The notes under the pieces are model-generated. The model ran no database searches and had not been told where the DNA came from. It saw only the letters and a list, made by a program, of their open reading frames with translations. Shown in pieces: positions 7,156 to 14,218 of a stretch of DNA of 28,744 nucleotides (its first letter is position 1; each line of letters opens with the position of its first letter). This DNA comes from Paraclostridium ghonii (lineage in GTDB: Bacteria; Bacillota; Clostridia; Peptostreptococcales; Peptostreptococcaceae). A program made the translations under genes and the position numbers. The stretch lies in assembly GCF_023653455.1 (NCBI RefSeq), contig NZ_JAKEDR010000023.1:1-28744 (forward strand). Reading direction: 5' to 3'.

Positions 7156-8100
7156 ATGAAAAGTAAAGTTGTTATTATTGGAACTGGAATGGTAGGAATG
7201 AGCTATGCTTATTCAATGGTAAATCAAGGTACTTGTGAAGAGTTAGTTTTGATTGATATAGATAAAGAGAGAGCTAAAGGCGAGGCTATGGATTTAAATC
7301 ATGGACTTAACTTTGGAGATAGAAAAATGAAAATATATGCAGGAGATTATAAAGATTGTTCTGATGCATATATAATATGTATTACTGCTGGTGCAATTCA
7401 ACATGAAGGAGAAAGTAGATTAGATTTATTAAATAAAAATACTGAAATAATGAAAAGCATAATAGAGAATATAAAAAAATCTGGATTTAATGGAATACTA
7501 TTAATTGCAACAAATCCAGTTGATATAATGGCGTATGTTGCATATAAACTATCAGGATATGATAAATGTAGAGTTGTTGGATCTGGAACTACATTGGATT
7601 CATCAAGACTTAGATATATGCTAAGTAAAAAATTAAAAGTTAATTCTAAAAATATACATGCTTATGTAATGGGAGAACATGGAGACTCTCAATTCGTAGC
7701 ATGGAGCTATGCACTTCAAGGAGTTCAACCTATATATCAAATAGCATCTAAAAATAATAGCAACATAAGTTTTAGTGAACTTGATGAAATTGAGAATGAA
7801 GTTAAAAATGTTGCTTATGAGATAATAAAAAGAAAAAAATCAACTTACTATGGGATAGGTATGGCATTAACTGCTATAACAAAAGCTATTTTAGAAAATG
7901 AAAATAGCATTTTAACTGTTTCTTCATTTTTAAATGGAGATTATGGTCATAATGATGTATATATAGCTGTACCTAGCGTAGTAAATAAAGATGGTGTTAA
8001 GAGAGTAATAGAATTAGCTTTAGAAAAAGAAGAAAAAGAGAAATTTGATAAATCTGTATGTATAATGAAAGAAAATATTAACAAAATAAACTTTAAATAG
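7156..8100 (+). CDS. ldh: L-lactate dehydrogenase
   Basis: Interconverts pyruvate and lactate with NAD(H), a main NADH-recycling step in fermentation. The start at 7156 follows TTGGAGGG; the in-frame upstream ATG at 7132 has no site. The protein is 314 aa, normal for the family. Visible motifs: the NAD-binding GTGMVG near the N-terminus, Asp for the adenosine ribose in VLIDID, the substrate loop with Gln82 and Arg88 (GAIQHEGESR; Gln rather than Arg favours lactate over malate), TNPVD, SGTTLDSSRLR and catalytic His175 in GEHGDS. It is monocistronic, with its own terminator. Confidence 0.93.
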   Translation: MKSKVVIIGTGMVGMSYAYSMVNQGTCEELVLIDIDKERAKGEAMDLNHGLNFGDRKMKIYAGDYKDCSDAYIICITAGAIQHEGESRLDLLNKNTEIMKSIIENIKKSGFNGILLIATNPVDIMAYVAYKLSGYDKCRVVGSGTTLDSSRLRYMLSKKLKVNSKNIHAYVMGEHGDSQFVAWSYALQGVQPIYQIASKNNSNISFSELDEIENEVKNVAYEIIKRKKSTYYGIGMALTAITKAILENENSILTVSSFLNGDYGHNDVYIAVPSVVNKDGVKRVIELALEKEEKEKFDKSVCIMKENINKINFK

Positions 8101-8132
8101 TTAGATTACTTATAAAAAAGAAAAAGGAAATT

Positions 8133-8163
8133 AAAGAAGTATGATATTGCATACTTCTTTTTT
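8133..8163 (+). terminator. ldh terminator
   Basis: AAAGAAGTAT (8133-8142) pairs perfectly with ATACTTCTTT (8151-8160) around an 8-nt loop, and the T-run continues to 8163. It lies 33 nt after the ldh stop. Confidence 0.85.
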
Positions 8164-8286
8164 ATTTAAAATTTAAAATAATAAATTTTTTTTGGAAAAA
8201 CGGTAAAATTATAACTAGATTGTGCATATATTAAAATATAATGAAACATAAAAAAAAAAAGTTGCAAATAAAAGGAGAGTTTAATT

Positions 8287-8370
8287 ATGATAGGATTTGA
8301 TGTAATGGTGTATTTTGGCTATAAAGAAGAGATGGATTATGATTATTCACCAGAGCATGAAATAGACTAA
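8287..8370 (+). CDS. 27-aa peptide A with DYDYSP motif
   Basis: Starts with ATG after AAAGGAGAG. The product is MIGFDVMVYFGYKEE followed by MDYDYSPEHEID. It aligns without gaps to the peptide encoded at 8522-8605, sharing FGY-x-x-E-x-DYDYSP. It is very acidic, Tyr-rich, has no signal sequence or membrane segment, and no cysteine. It could be a RiPP-type precursor, a signalling peptide or a small regulatory protein. No modifying enzyme is adjacent. The paralogous pair, each with a good ribosome binding site, is the main evidence that it is real. Confidence 0.65.
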   Translation: MIGFDVMVYFGYKEEMDYDYSPEHEID

Positions 8371-8521
8371 AGTGAAATGAAATATTTTGATATATCAAAA
8401 AATAAAAAAATATGAATTTAATTTTTTAAAAAAAACAAAAAATATATTGCAAATTAAATATCAAATATGATAGAATTAAATTAATAAATTGCAAAATTCA
8501 AAAAAATAGGAGGTAAATTAT

Positions 8522-8605
8522 ATGGAAAATATAACTGTTTTAGAACATTTTGGATATGAAATGGAATTGGATTATGATTATTCTCCAGATTATTATGTTG
8601 AATAA
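8522..8605 (+). CDS. 27-aa peptide B with DYDYSP motif
   Basis: Starts with ATG after ATAGGAGG at optimal spacing. The product is MENITVLEHFGYEME followed by LDYDYSPDYYVE. It has the same length as peptide A and keeps FGY, the central Glu and LDYDYSP, while the N-terminal third is different, as in precursor families where one part is under selection. Both genes are preceded by a TTGCAAAT-like word in an AT-rich 5' flank. The terminator at 8671-8708 closes the unit. Function unknown. Confidence 0.65.
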   Translation: MENITVLEHFGYEMELDYDYSPDYYVE

Positions 8606-8670
8606 TAAAAATAAGCTTTAAAAAATTCTAGGAGGACAAAAGAGGTGTATACCAAGAGTTTAAATACGTA

Positions 8671-8708
8671 AAAGGAGCTATCGATTATTTTTTAGATAGC
8701 TCCTTTTT
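8671..8708 (+). terminator. Terminator after the peptide pair
   Basis: AAAGGAGCTATC (8671-8682) pairs with GATAGCTCCTTT (8695-8706), with a T-run following. Just upstream an AGGAGG (8631-8636) precedes an eight-codon ORF starting at GTG 8645 (MYTKSLNT), ending at the first base of the stem. This could be the stump of a third gene. Confidence 0.85.
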
Positions 8709-8835
8709 GTTGTATTAAGAATACCACTGGTTATAAAAGGTTTATAGTTATGAGTAGAAATAAAAAAACCTCCATTGTAAAATTATAGTAGGTTTGCAAA
8801 CCAATACTATAAAATCCAAGCCGGTGTGTAAGGTA

Positions 8836-9106
8836 ATGGACAATAATAGTTTAGCACATAGCAAGTGGAATTTTAAATATCACATAGTTTTCGCACCAAA
8901 ATACAGAAGACAGATTATCTATGGAAAAATAAAGGTTGATATTGGTGTTGATATTAAGGAAACTTTGTGATTATAAAGGAGTTGAAATGATTGAAATAAG
9001 TGAATGTAAAGATAATATATACATGCTAGTTAGTATACTACCAAAACTTAGTATTTCTCAATTTATGTGGTATGATAGAGGTAAAGGTTCACTGATGATG
9101 TTTAAT
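8836..9106 (+). pseudogene. Degenerate IS200/IS605-type transposase TnpA
   Basis: The reading frame from ATG 8836 gives MDNNSLAHSKWNFKYHIVFA and then PKYRRQ, the standard start of clostridial IS200 TnpA. It is then broken near 8935-8960, where GTTGATATT is duplicated, and continues in the next frame as ILRKLCDYKGVEMIE...YMLVSILPKLSISQFMWY. The HUH catalytic motif, normally HIH before MLVS, is NIY here, and the C-terminal part with the catalytic Tyr is missing, so the enzyme is dead. The bases at about 8711-8835, with GC-containing stem-like words, probably belong to the left end of the element. Confidence 0.85.
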
Positions 9107-9129
9107 AGAACGTTTATTCAGTTTCGAGT

Positions 9130-9530
9130 TTGAAGGCAGTTACCTCTGAATTTAAGTATTTTAATCAGGCTTGGAGTAAATATTCTGGAGAAATAGATGT
9201 ATGGCAAAAAAATTTTATAAATGTAGAGCAATTATTTAACTATGGAAGTGCAGTTAGAAAGATTATATATACTACAAATGAAGTTGAAAGTATTAACTCA
9301 AGCTTGAGGAAAGTTACTAGAAAAGGCTCTTTTCATAATGAAAATGCAGTACTAAAATTACTATACCTTCGAGTTATGGAACTTCAAAAAAATGGAATGA
9401 AAAATCTGTTGATAATTGGGCGATTGTAAGAAATCAACTTGATGTAGGTGAGGATTTACAAAAAGGTATTAGAAAGTATCAAAAAGCAATAGAGCCAGAT
9501 AGAAAATTAAATTTATCTGGCTTTAAATAA
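9130..9530 (+). pseudogene. C-terminal fragment of an IS256-family transposase
   Basis: Residues such as FNQAWSKYSGEIDVWQKNF, the RKIIYTTNEVESINSSLRKV segment and NENAVLKLLYLRV match the C-terminal part of Mutator/IS256 transposases, including the conserved Glu of the DDE triad region (NEVE). The N-terminal half is absent. A one-base shift in the A-run near 9390 moves the rest (KKWNEKSVDNWAIVRNQLDV) into another frame that runs to a stop at 9530. It abuts the IS200 remnant directly, so one element probably inserted into or recombined with the other. Confidence 0.8.
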
Positions 9531-9743
9531 ATACTATAACATTTTTTATTTACACAAATTTCTTGATATTTCCTATTATTTTAGTAAAATAATGAAAAGT
9601 ACCTAATTAAAAATAATATTTTAGTATAAATTAGGTTATAACCTGTATATAGCTATGTAAAAGTGAGTTGGTAGTAATTAAATTTACTGACAAAAAACTG
9701 ACAATTTGGAAATTTAAACTCATAAGAGATTCTTAAGTGACTA
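9531..9743. other. Host/prophage junction region
   Basis: No gene is seen. It lies between the dead transposase and the integrase stop codon, where attL is expected for this gene order. The repeated word ACTGACAA (9686-9693 and 9697-9704, 11 nt apart) resembles integrase arm-type sites. The core site cannot be fixed because the right end of the prophage is outside the window. Confidence 0.4.
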
Positions 9744-10877
9744 TTAATTGAACATAATATTTGATATATTTTCGCTAGCTTTTTTATCCATTTCTTCTAA
9801 AACATGAGAATACCTATTCATTGTGATTTTTATATCAGTATGACCTAATCTATCACTTACAGTTTTCATATCAGTACCAGCTAATATAAGCATAGTTGCA
9901 TGAGTATGCCTCAAATCATGTAATCTCAATTTTCTTTGTATATAGTTTCTATTTAAAAAAACATACCAGGCTGCAATTAAACTTCTATCATGGTAAGGAT
10001 TTAGAGAACTATTAAGACAAACAACTTCTTCATAATTCAATATTTTTTCTAATTTGTACTGATCATGTTGCGATTTCCATTTTCTTAATTTATTCATCAA
10101 CTCAATAGGCGATGATAAAGTTCTTTTAGAACTTTTAGTCTTAGGTTCTTTAAAAATAAGACCGATGCCATTTATATATAGTAAATTTTGATTTATAGAT
10201 ATAGTATTGTTATCGAAATCTATATCCTTCCATTTAAGGCCACAGGCTTCACTAGTTCTTAAGCCAAGAGTCAACATCAATAATATAGGAATTTCTATTT
10301 GGTGTCCTTCTATTCTTTCTATTATTAATTTAACTTCATCTCTAGTATATACATCAGGAATTCTAACGTCCTCAACTTGTGATTTAGGTATTTTTATAAA
10401 GTTGCAAGGGTTATCATTTATTTCTCTAAGTCTATAGGCTTCATTTAAAACTGATTTTACAAAACTTAATCTATGTTTAGCACTGGCTTGAGTATAATTT
10501 TTAAAAACATAGTTTGTAAAACTTTGAAGTGTAACAGGTTTTATATCCATAAGTTTAATGTCTTTAAAAAAAGGTTTTATGTTTGTGTTTATAATACATT
10601 TTCTAATCATTAAAGTTGAAGGTGAAAATCCTTTACTTTCGTCATTTATATATTGTAGGCAACGCTCAACAAAAGTTATATCTTTAGATATAATAAATTT
10701 ATTATTGTTAATAGAACTTTTCAAGTCTATAAGGTGCTTTTCGGCATCCTTCTTATTAAGATACTTTCCTTGACTTTTTTGCTTTAATTTCCCTGTCGAT
10801 TCATCTAAATATTCAATATATACATTGTAGTTAGCATTTCTTTTACGTATAAAAGCTGATTTTATTTTAGTTGTCAT
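9744..10877 (-). CDS. int: Prophage tyrosine integrase
   Basis: Site-specific recombinase for prophage integration and excision; 377 aa. An N-terminal arm-binding domain (about 1-65) is followed by a SAM-like core-binding domain (about 66-160) and a catalytic domain. Catalytic residues are all present: Arg207 (TLGLRTSEACG), Lys248 (PKTKSSK), His320 and Arg323 (LHDLRHTHAT), His346 (LGHTD) and Tyr356 (MNRYSHV). An ACGGAGG site precedes the start on the minus strand. It heads the leftward lysogeny genes and lies at the prophage edge, next to the probable attL. Confidence 0.93.
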   Translation of the reverse strand: MTTKIKSAFIRKRNANYNVYIEYLDESTGKLKQKSQGKYLNKKDAEKHLIDLKSSINNNKFIISKDITFVERCLQYINDESKGFSPSTLMIRKCIINTNIKPFFKDIKLMDIKPVTLQSFTNYVFKNYTQASAKHRLSFVKSVLNEAYRLREINDNPCNFIKIPKSQVEDVRIPDVYTRDEVKLIIERIEGHQIEIPILLMLTLGLRTSEACGLKWKDIDFDNNTISINQNLLYINGIGLIFKEPKTKSSKRTLSSPIELMNKLRKWKSQHDQYKLEKILNYEEVVCLNSSLNPYHDRSLIAAWYVFLNRNYIQRKLRLHDLRHTHATMLILAGTDMKTVSDRLGHTDIKITMNRYSHVLEEMDKKASENISNIMFN

Positions 10878-10931
10878 ATATACCTCCGTTTTATAAAAAA
10901 GTTAATTTAAAAAATAACTTTTCATTAGTTG

Positions 10932-11210
10932 TTAAAATTTTGATAAATTAGAATTGTCAAATTCTATGTTTTTTAAGCAGAGTTCATTAGAAAACTCAAA
11001 TTTATTTTGATCCTTAAATATAAACCAGCTAGCTAGTTTATAAGGGTTTAAATTAAGTTCTCTAGCTATAATAATTATATGCCTCAAAGTTGGCAAGCTG
11101 TCACCATGCTCGAAGTTTTCTAGTTTACTAATATGGCCTTGAGTTAGTCCACACATTTTTGCAAGTTGTTTTTGAGTTAAATTACGCTTTTTTCTAGCTC
11201 TTCTAATCAA
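10932..11210 (-). CDS. XRE-family helix-turn-helix regulator
   Basis: The HTH runs from IRRARKKRNLTQKQLAKMCGL to HISKLEN, then an NPYKLASWF segment and a polar tail. The start is uncertain: TTG at 11210 has GGGGTG upstream, while an in-frame TTG at 11231 has no site. It has the same direction as the integrase, 54 nt upstream of it. It may regulate integrase or act as a second lysogeny regulator. Small single-domain DNA-binding protein; no metal-binding or protease part. Confidence 0.75.
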   Translation of the reverse strand: MIRRARKKRNLTQKQLAKMCGLTQGHISKLENFEHGDSLPTLRHIIIIARELNLNPYKLASWFIFKDQNKFEFSNELCLKNIEFDNSNLSKF

Positions 11211-11486
11211 TGTAACACCCCGGGCTTTCAATTTGATAATGCATAGTTGATAATATTAGTATAGCAAAAGATGTCGATACAAGTCATAAAATATTTATAG
11301 CATGCATATTTTTAGTGTTAAAATATTAAGTATAGAAAATATATGGTAAATATTTACAAAATAAAAACTGTTTAGTTTAAAATAGAGTGTATGTTTGGTG
11401 GTGTATAATTATAGACTGTGAATTTTGAGATTATACATAGAATTATATTTAATACATGAAACATACCAAGAAAGAGGGAATTTATT
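11211..11486. other. AT-rich gap with no clear gene
   Basis: It separates the XRE regulator from a small rightward ORF. It should hold the leftward promoter for the regulator/integrase pair and a rightward promoter for the 41-aa ORF, but I see no decisive promoter or protein-coding signal. Confidence 0.4.
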
Positions 11487-11612
11487 GTGGAAAAGTATAA
11501 AAAAAACAAAACTGAGTTAGCAAATTTATTAAATAATTTATTATTAAAATCACCAGAAGATTTTGAACAATTGAATAAAAAAACAAAAGAAGTAATCCAA
11601 GAACCAAAATAA
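11487..11612 (+). CDS. 41-aa hypothetical protein
   Basis: A GTG start follows AAGAGGGAA. The product, starting MEKYKKNKTELANLLNNLLL, has a Leu-rich amphipathic stretch and then a charged tail KSPEDFEQLNKKTKEVIQEPK. It reads against the two flanking regulator genes and ends in a terminator whose T-run reaches the end of the repressor gene. Perhaps a small lysogeny-expressed protein or antirepressor-like peptide; no family is recognised. Confidence 0.5.
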   Translation: MEKYKKNKTELANLLNNLLLKSPEDFEQLNKKTKEVIQEPK

Positions 11613-11627
11613 TGAGGTTCTTTTTTT
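11599..11627 (+). terminator. Terminator of the 41-aa ORF
   Basis: AAGAACC (11599-11605) pairs with GGTTCTT (11616-11622) and continues into T residues to 11627. The 5' arm overlaps the last codons of the small ORF and the T-run touches the convergent repressor stop codon. Confidence 0.7.
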
Positions 11628-11940
11628 ACTTCTCTAACAATTCTTTTAATAGTCTCTCTAATATTTTTACTTTAGACTCATCAGCGTTTAAAAGCATTTC
11701 TGTCAAGTTTTGAACTTCTGGAGGAAAGTCTTTGAAATTTTTTATATTAGTTCTACCTAACAAATAATCTACACTAACTTGGAAATGAGTAGCTATTTTA
11801 TTTAATACTTCTAAGTCGGGAGTTCTTCTACCTTGCTCATACATTCCTATAGTACTAGCGGATACGCCAAGAATCTTAGCTAAATCAGCTTGTTTCATAT
11901 CATTGTCACATCGTAACTTTTTCAATCTTTCTGAGAACAT
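11626..11940 (-). CDS. CI-like phage repressor (XRE family)
   Basis: 104-aa protein with an N-terminal HTH (FSERLKKLRCDNDMKQADLA to GVSASTIGMYEQGRRTP), then VDYLLGRT, the hallmark of small clostridial phage repressors, and a short C-terminal helix rich in Leu/Lys. The ATG at 11940 is chosen because AAGGAG lies 8 nt upstream on this strand. There is no LexA-type protease domain, so induction would not occur by self-cleavage. It is divergent from the Cro-like gene and presumably binds the ACAC-N5-GTGT sites between them. Confidence 0.88.
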   Translation of the reverse strand: MFSERLKKLRCDNDMKQADLAKILGVSASTIGMYEQGRRTPDLEVLNKIATHFQVSVDYLLGRTNIKNFKDFPPEVQNLTEMLLNADESKVKILERLLKELLEK

Positions 11941-11978
11941 AAACAACGCTCCTTTTCTATCCTATGATGTAAATTTTA

Positions 11979-12084
11979 ACACAAAAAGTGTAATTACAAA
12001 CAATAAAACACAAAAAGTGTAAAAATGTTATTGACAACACATAATGTGTAATTTATTATTTAAACATAAGGACACATTTCGTGT
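11979..12084. promoter_or_regulatory. Four ACAC-N5-GTGT operators in the genetic switch
   Basis: Perfect half-site palindromes of 13 bp occur at 11979-11991, 12008-12020, 12037-12049 and 12072-12084, the first three exactly 29 bp apart. The first touches a leftward -10 (TAAAAT on the minus strand, 11973-11978) for the repressor; the third fills the spacer of the rightward promoter; the fourth lies in the cro leader. A fifth copy is at 12303-12315. Inferred to be binding sites for the repressor and Cro. Confidence 0.85.
12031..12059 (+). promoter_or_regulatory. Early rightward promoter (TTGACA N17 TATTAT)
   Basis: TTGACA at 12031-12036 and TATTAT at 12054-12059 with a 17-bp spacer that contains operator 3. 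It drives the Cro-like gene and probably the early operon. Confidence 0.85.
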
Positions 12085-12108
12085 AGTAAGGTGTAGGAGG
12101 TCGATAAA

Positions 12109-12300
12109 ATGAACACTTTAGTAGATTTTAGAAATTTAAATAATTTAACTCAAAAACAAATGGCAGATAAAATAGGAGTTACTCTTAGTATGTATTCTAA
12201 GGTTGAACTAGGATTAAGAAATCCAAGTTATGACTTTTTGGTTAAGTTTAAGAAAGTTTTTAAAGATATAAATATAGATTCAATTTTTTTTACTATTTAA
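12109..12300 (+). CDS. Cro-like HTH regulator
   Basis: 63 aa, little more than one XRE helix-turn-helix (NLTQKQMADKIGVTLSMYSKVELG) followed by a short helix and the hydrophobic end IDSIFFTI. GTAGGAGG precedes the ATG. As the first gene of the early operon, divergent from the repressor and framed by shared operators, it fits a Cro role. An additional operator copy lies 3 bp after its stop codon. Confidence 0.85.
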   Translation: MNTLVDFRNLNNLTQKQMADKIGVTLSMYSKVELGLRNPSYDFLVKFKKVFKDINIDSIFFTI

Positions 12301-12302
12301 TC

Positions 12303-12315
12303 ACACTAAATGTGT
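12303..12315. promoter_or_regulatory. Fifth ACAC-N5-GTGT operator, downstream of cro
   Basis: ACACTAAATGTGT immediately after the cro stop. Its distance of about 230 bp from operator 4 would allow looping or roadblock control of the early operon (inference). Confidence 0.75.
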
Positions 12316-12360
12316 AGTAAAAATTAATACTTTACCCAAATAAAAATAAAATAGAAGAAA

Positions 12361-12537
12361 CAAATTATAAGATTAAAGCTAATAGATAAAAGCGATATTA
12401 TAGGACAAGAAAGAATAATTTATGGAGATTTAGAAAATCTTTTATTTTTAGCTAAGTATGTAGGTAGTTAAATAGATATGAGTAAATCAGATGTTATGAT
12501 AAAAATAGTAGATTACGCTTTAAATTATGATATCTAA
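12361..12537 (+). pseudogene. Possible broken small early gene
   Basis: One frame reads IRLKLIDKSDIIGQERIIYG then DLENLLFLAKYVGS, a stop at 12469-12471, then in the same frame IDMSKSDVMIKIVDYALNYDI and a stop at 12535-12537. The composition looks protein-like on both sides of the stop, but there is no normal start codon or ribosome binding site for the first part. The second part could start at ATG 12478 (19 aa). Likely a decayed small phage gene; no family recognised. Confidence 0.35.
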
Positions 12538-12576
12538 GGTTTAAATTGCCAGTTGGTATTTGAGGAGGGATATAAA

Positions 12577-12765
12577 ATGACTAAAAAAGTATTTACAGTT
12601 AAGGATATACAAGAATTACTAGGGGTATGCGAGAAAACAGCATACGGATTAATAAGAGAAGCGCAAGTAACAGGTGAAATGTTTAAAGTTATAAAGATTG
12701 GAAGATTATATAAAATTCCATCACAACCTTTCCTTGACTGGCTAGATCAGTGGGGGGGATTTTAA
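12577..12765 (+). CDS. Excisionase-like HTH DNA-binding protein
   Basis: 62 aa from ATG 12577, which has GGAGGG 8 nt upstream (an upstream in-frame start would bury that site). TVKDIQELLGVCEKTAYGLIRE is a MerR/excisionase-type HTH, followed by the wing-like FKVIKIGRLYKIPSQPFLDW segment typical of the helix-turn-helix 17 / Xis-like group. It could act with the integrase in excision or as an early regulator. Confidence 0.8.
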   Translation: MTKKVFTVKDIQELLGVCEKTAYGLIREAQVTGEMFKVIKIGRLYKIPSQPFLDWLDQWGGF

Positions 12766-12779
12766 AGGAGGATAAATAA

Positions 12780-12905
12780 ATGAATATATATAAAACTTTT
12801 TTGGAATTAACTTTAGAGGATTGTATGGAGTTATATAAAAAGAAAAGCTGGGTTTTTATATATGCAGATGGACAATTTGCAGGAATAGAAGTTGAAAGAA
12901 AGTAG
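12780..12905 (+). CDS. 41-aa hypothetical protein
   Basis: Starts with ATG after AAAGGAGG at good spacing, 14 nt after the excisionase-like gene. The product starts MNIYKTFLELTLEDCMELY and ends in WVFIYADGQFAGIEVERK. Compact, mixed-charge, no membrane segment. Small proteins of this kind are common in clostridial phage early operons; no function is assigned. Confidence 0.65.
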   Translation: MNIYKTFLELTLEDCMELYKKKSWVFIYADGQFAGIEVERK

Positions 12906-12915
12906 GCGCTAGATA

Positions 12916-13113
12916 ATGAGTTCTAACGAATTTATAAAAGAATTATCAAAAACTATGTTAAATATAAAAAAAGAAATAAAAAGCTTAGAAAACTCAATAA
13001 AAGGAGCTACAAAACTTGATGATTTAGAATATGTAGAAACTGATTTTGATGATTTAAAAGAGCAAATCTTAACATTAGAAGAAGAACTAGAAGAATTAAA
13101 AAGAAACTACTAA
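12916..13113 (+). CDS. Small coiled-coil protein
   Basis: 65 aa, very acidic and lysine-rich, with regular heptad-like Leu/Ile positions (IKKEIKSLENSIKG and LKEQILTLEEELEELK). The ribosome binding site is weak. It sits 10 nt after the preceding ORF in the early operon, before the recombination genes. Probably a dimerising accessory protein; unrecognised. Confidence 0.65.
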   Translation: MSSNEFIKELSKTMLNIKKEIKSLENSIKGATKLDDLEYVETDFDDLKEQILTLEEELEELKRNY

Positions 13114-13216
13114 GTAAGACTTTTAAGTATTATAAATACACCAAGAAGCAATAAGCTACGATATTTATGGATTAGGCACTTAGCAATGAGAAGAAGTGAT
13201 AGGAGGGAACCACATT

Positions 13217-14200
13217 ATGAATGAGTTTGAAATACTATCTCAAAATGAAAAGTTCAGAAAATACTTAGAGGCAAAAGTAATAGCAGATACGAAAACAATG
13301 TCAAAAGAAGAATGGCTTAAACATAGACAAGCAGGAATTGGAGGAAGTGACGCATCTGCAATAGCAGGATTAAATCCTTGGAAAAGTTCAATACAACTTT
13401 ATATGAAGAAAAAAGAAGAAAGTCCAAAGGAAATTAAATCTCTAAGAATGGAATTAGGAAATAGATTAGAGGGATTAGTAGCAGAATTATTCACAGAAGA
13501 AACTGGATTAAAAGTAAGAAATGTAAATGGGATGCTTAAGAACGATAAATATCCATTTGCATTAGCAAATATAGATAGAGCAATAGTGGGAGAAAAAGCC
13601 TTTTTAGAGTGTAAAACAACTAACTCGTTTGCACTTAAAGAATGGGAGGAAGGTGTACCACCACATTACGAAATACAATGCTTACATTACATGGCAATAA
13701 CAGGAGCTACACATTGCTATATAGCGGCATTAATAGGAAATAGTGAGTTTATATGGCACAAGATAGAAAGGGATCAAGAAACTATAGATTACCTTATGAA
13801 AATTGAAAAAGAGTTTTGGGAAGAAAACATATTAAAAGATATAGTTCCTTTACCAGATGGATCAGATGCTTACTCAGAGTATTTGAAAGAAAAGTATAAG
13901 AAGTCAAATGGTCAAGAAATAGAATTACATTTATTAAAAGATGGGCCACAAAAGCTTTTAAGATATGACGAAATAGTTTCAGATATAAAGACTTTAGAAA
14001 GTGAAAAGAAGCTTATAGAACAAGAGATACAACTTCATATGGAAGAATTTGAAGTTGCGAAGATAGGAGATAGAAAAATAACTTGGAAAACTTCAAATAG
14101 AAATACGATAGATAATAAAAAGTTAAAATCTGAAATGCCAGAAATAGCAGAACAATTTATGAAAACAAGTACTTCAAGAACTTTCAGAATAAATAAATAG
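13217..14200 (+). CDS. YqaJ-family phage recombination exonuclease
   Basis: Lambda-exonuclease-like enzyme that resects double-stranded DNA ends to give single strands for the RecT partner. The start at 13217 follows AGGAGG at 10 nt. The 327-aa protein has the YqaJ core: RQAGIGGSDASAIAGLNPW (38-55), Glu85 in GNRLEGLVAE, Asp120 in NIDR, and the ECK catalytic motif (131-133), together a PD-(D/E)XK nuclease site. A C-terminal region (about 235-327) with Glu/Lys-rich helices follows. It is directly upstream of recT, the normal pairing. Confidence 0.92.
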   Translation: MNEFEILSQNEKFRKYLEAKVIADTKTMSKEEWLKHRQAGIGGSDASAIAGLNPWKSSIQLYMKKKEESPKEIKSLRMELGNRLEGLVAELFTEETGLKVRNVNGMLKNDKYPFALANIDRAIVGEKAFLECKTTNSFALKEWEEGVPPHYEIQCLHYMAITGATHCYIAALIGNSEFIWHKIERDQETIDYLMKIEKEFWEENILKDIVPLPDGSDAYSEYLKEKYKKSNGQEIELHLLKDGPQKLLRYDEIVSDIKTLESEKKLIEQEIQLHMEEFEVAKIGDRKITWKTSNRNTIDNKKLKSEMPEIAEQFMKTSTSRTFRINK

Positions 14201-14218
14201 AAAAGGATGGTAGATAAA

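Noticed and set aside
8836..9133. Functional IS200 transposase
   Set aside because: The frame is broken, HIH is replaced by NIY and the catalytic Tyr region is lost.
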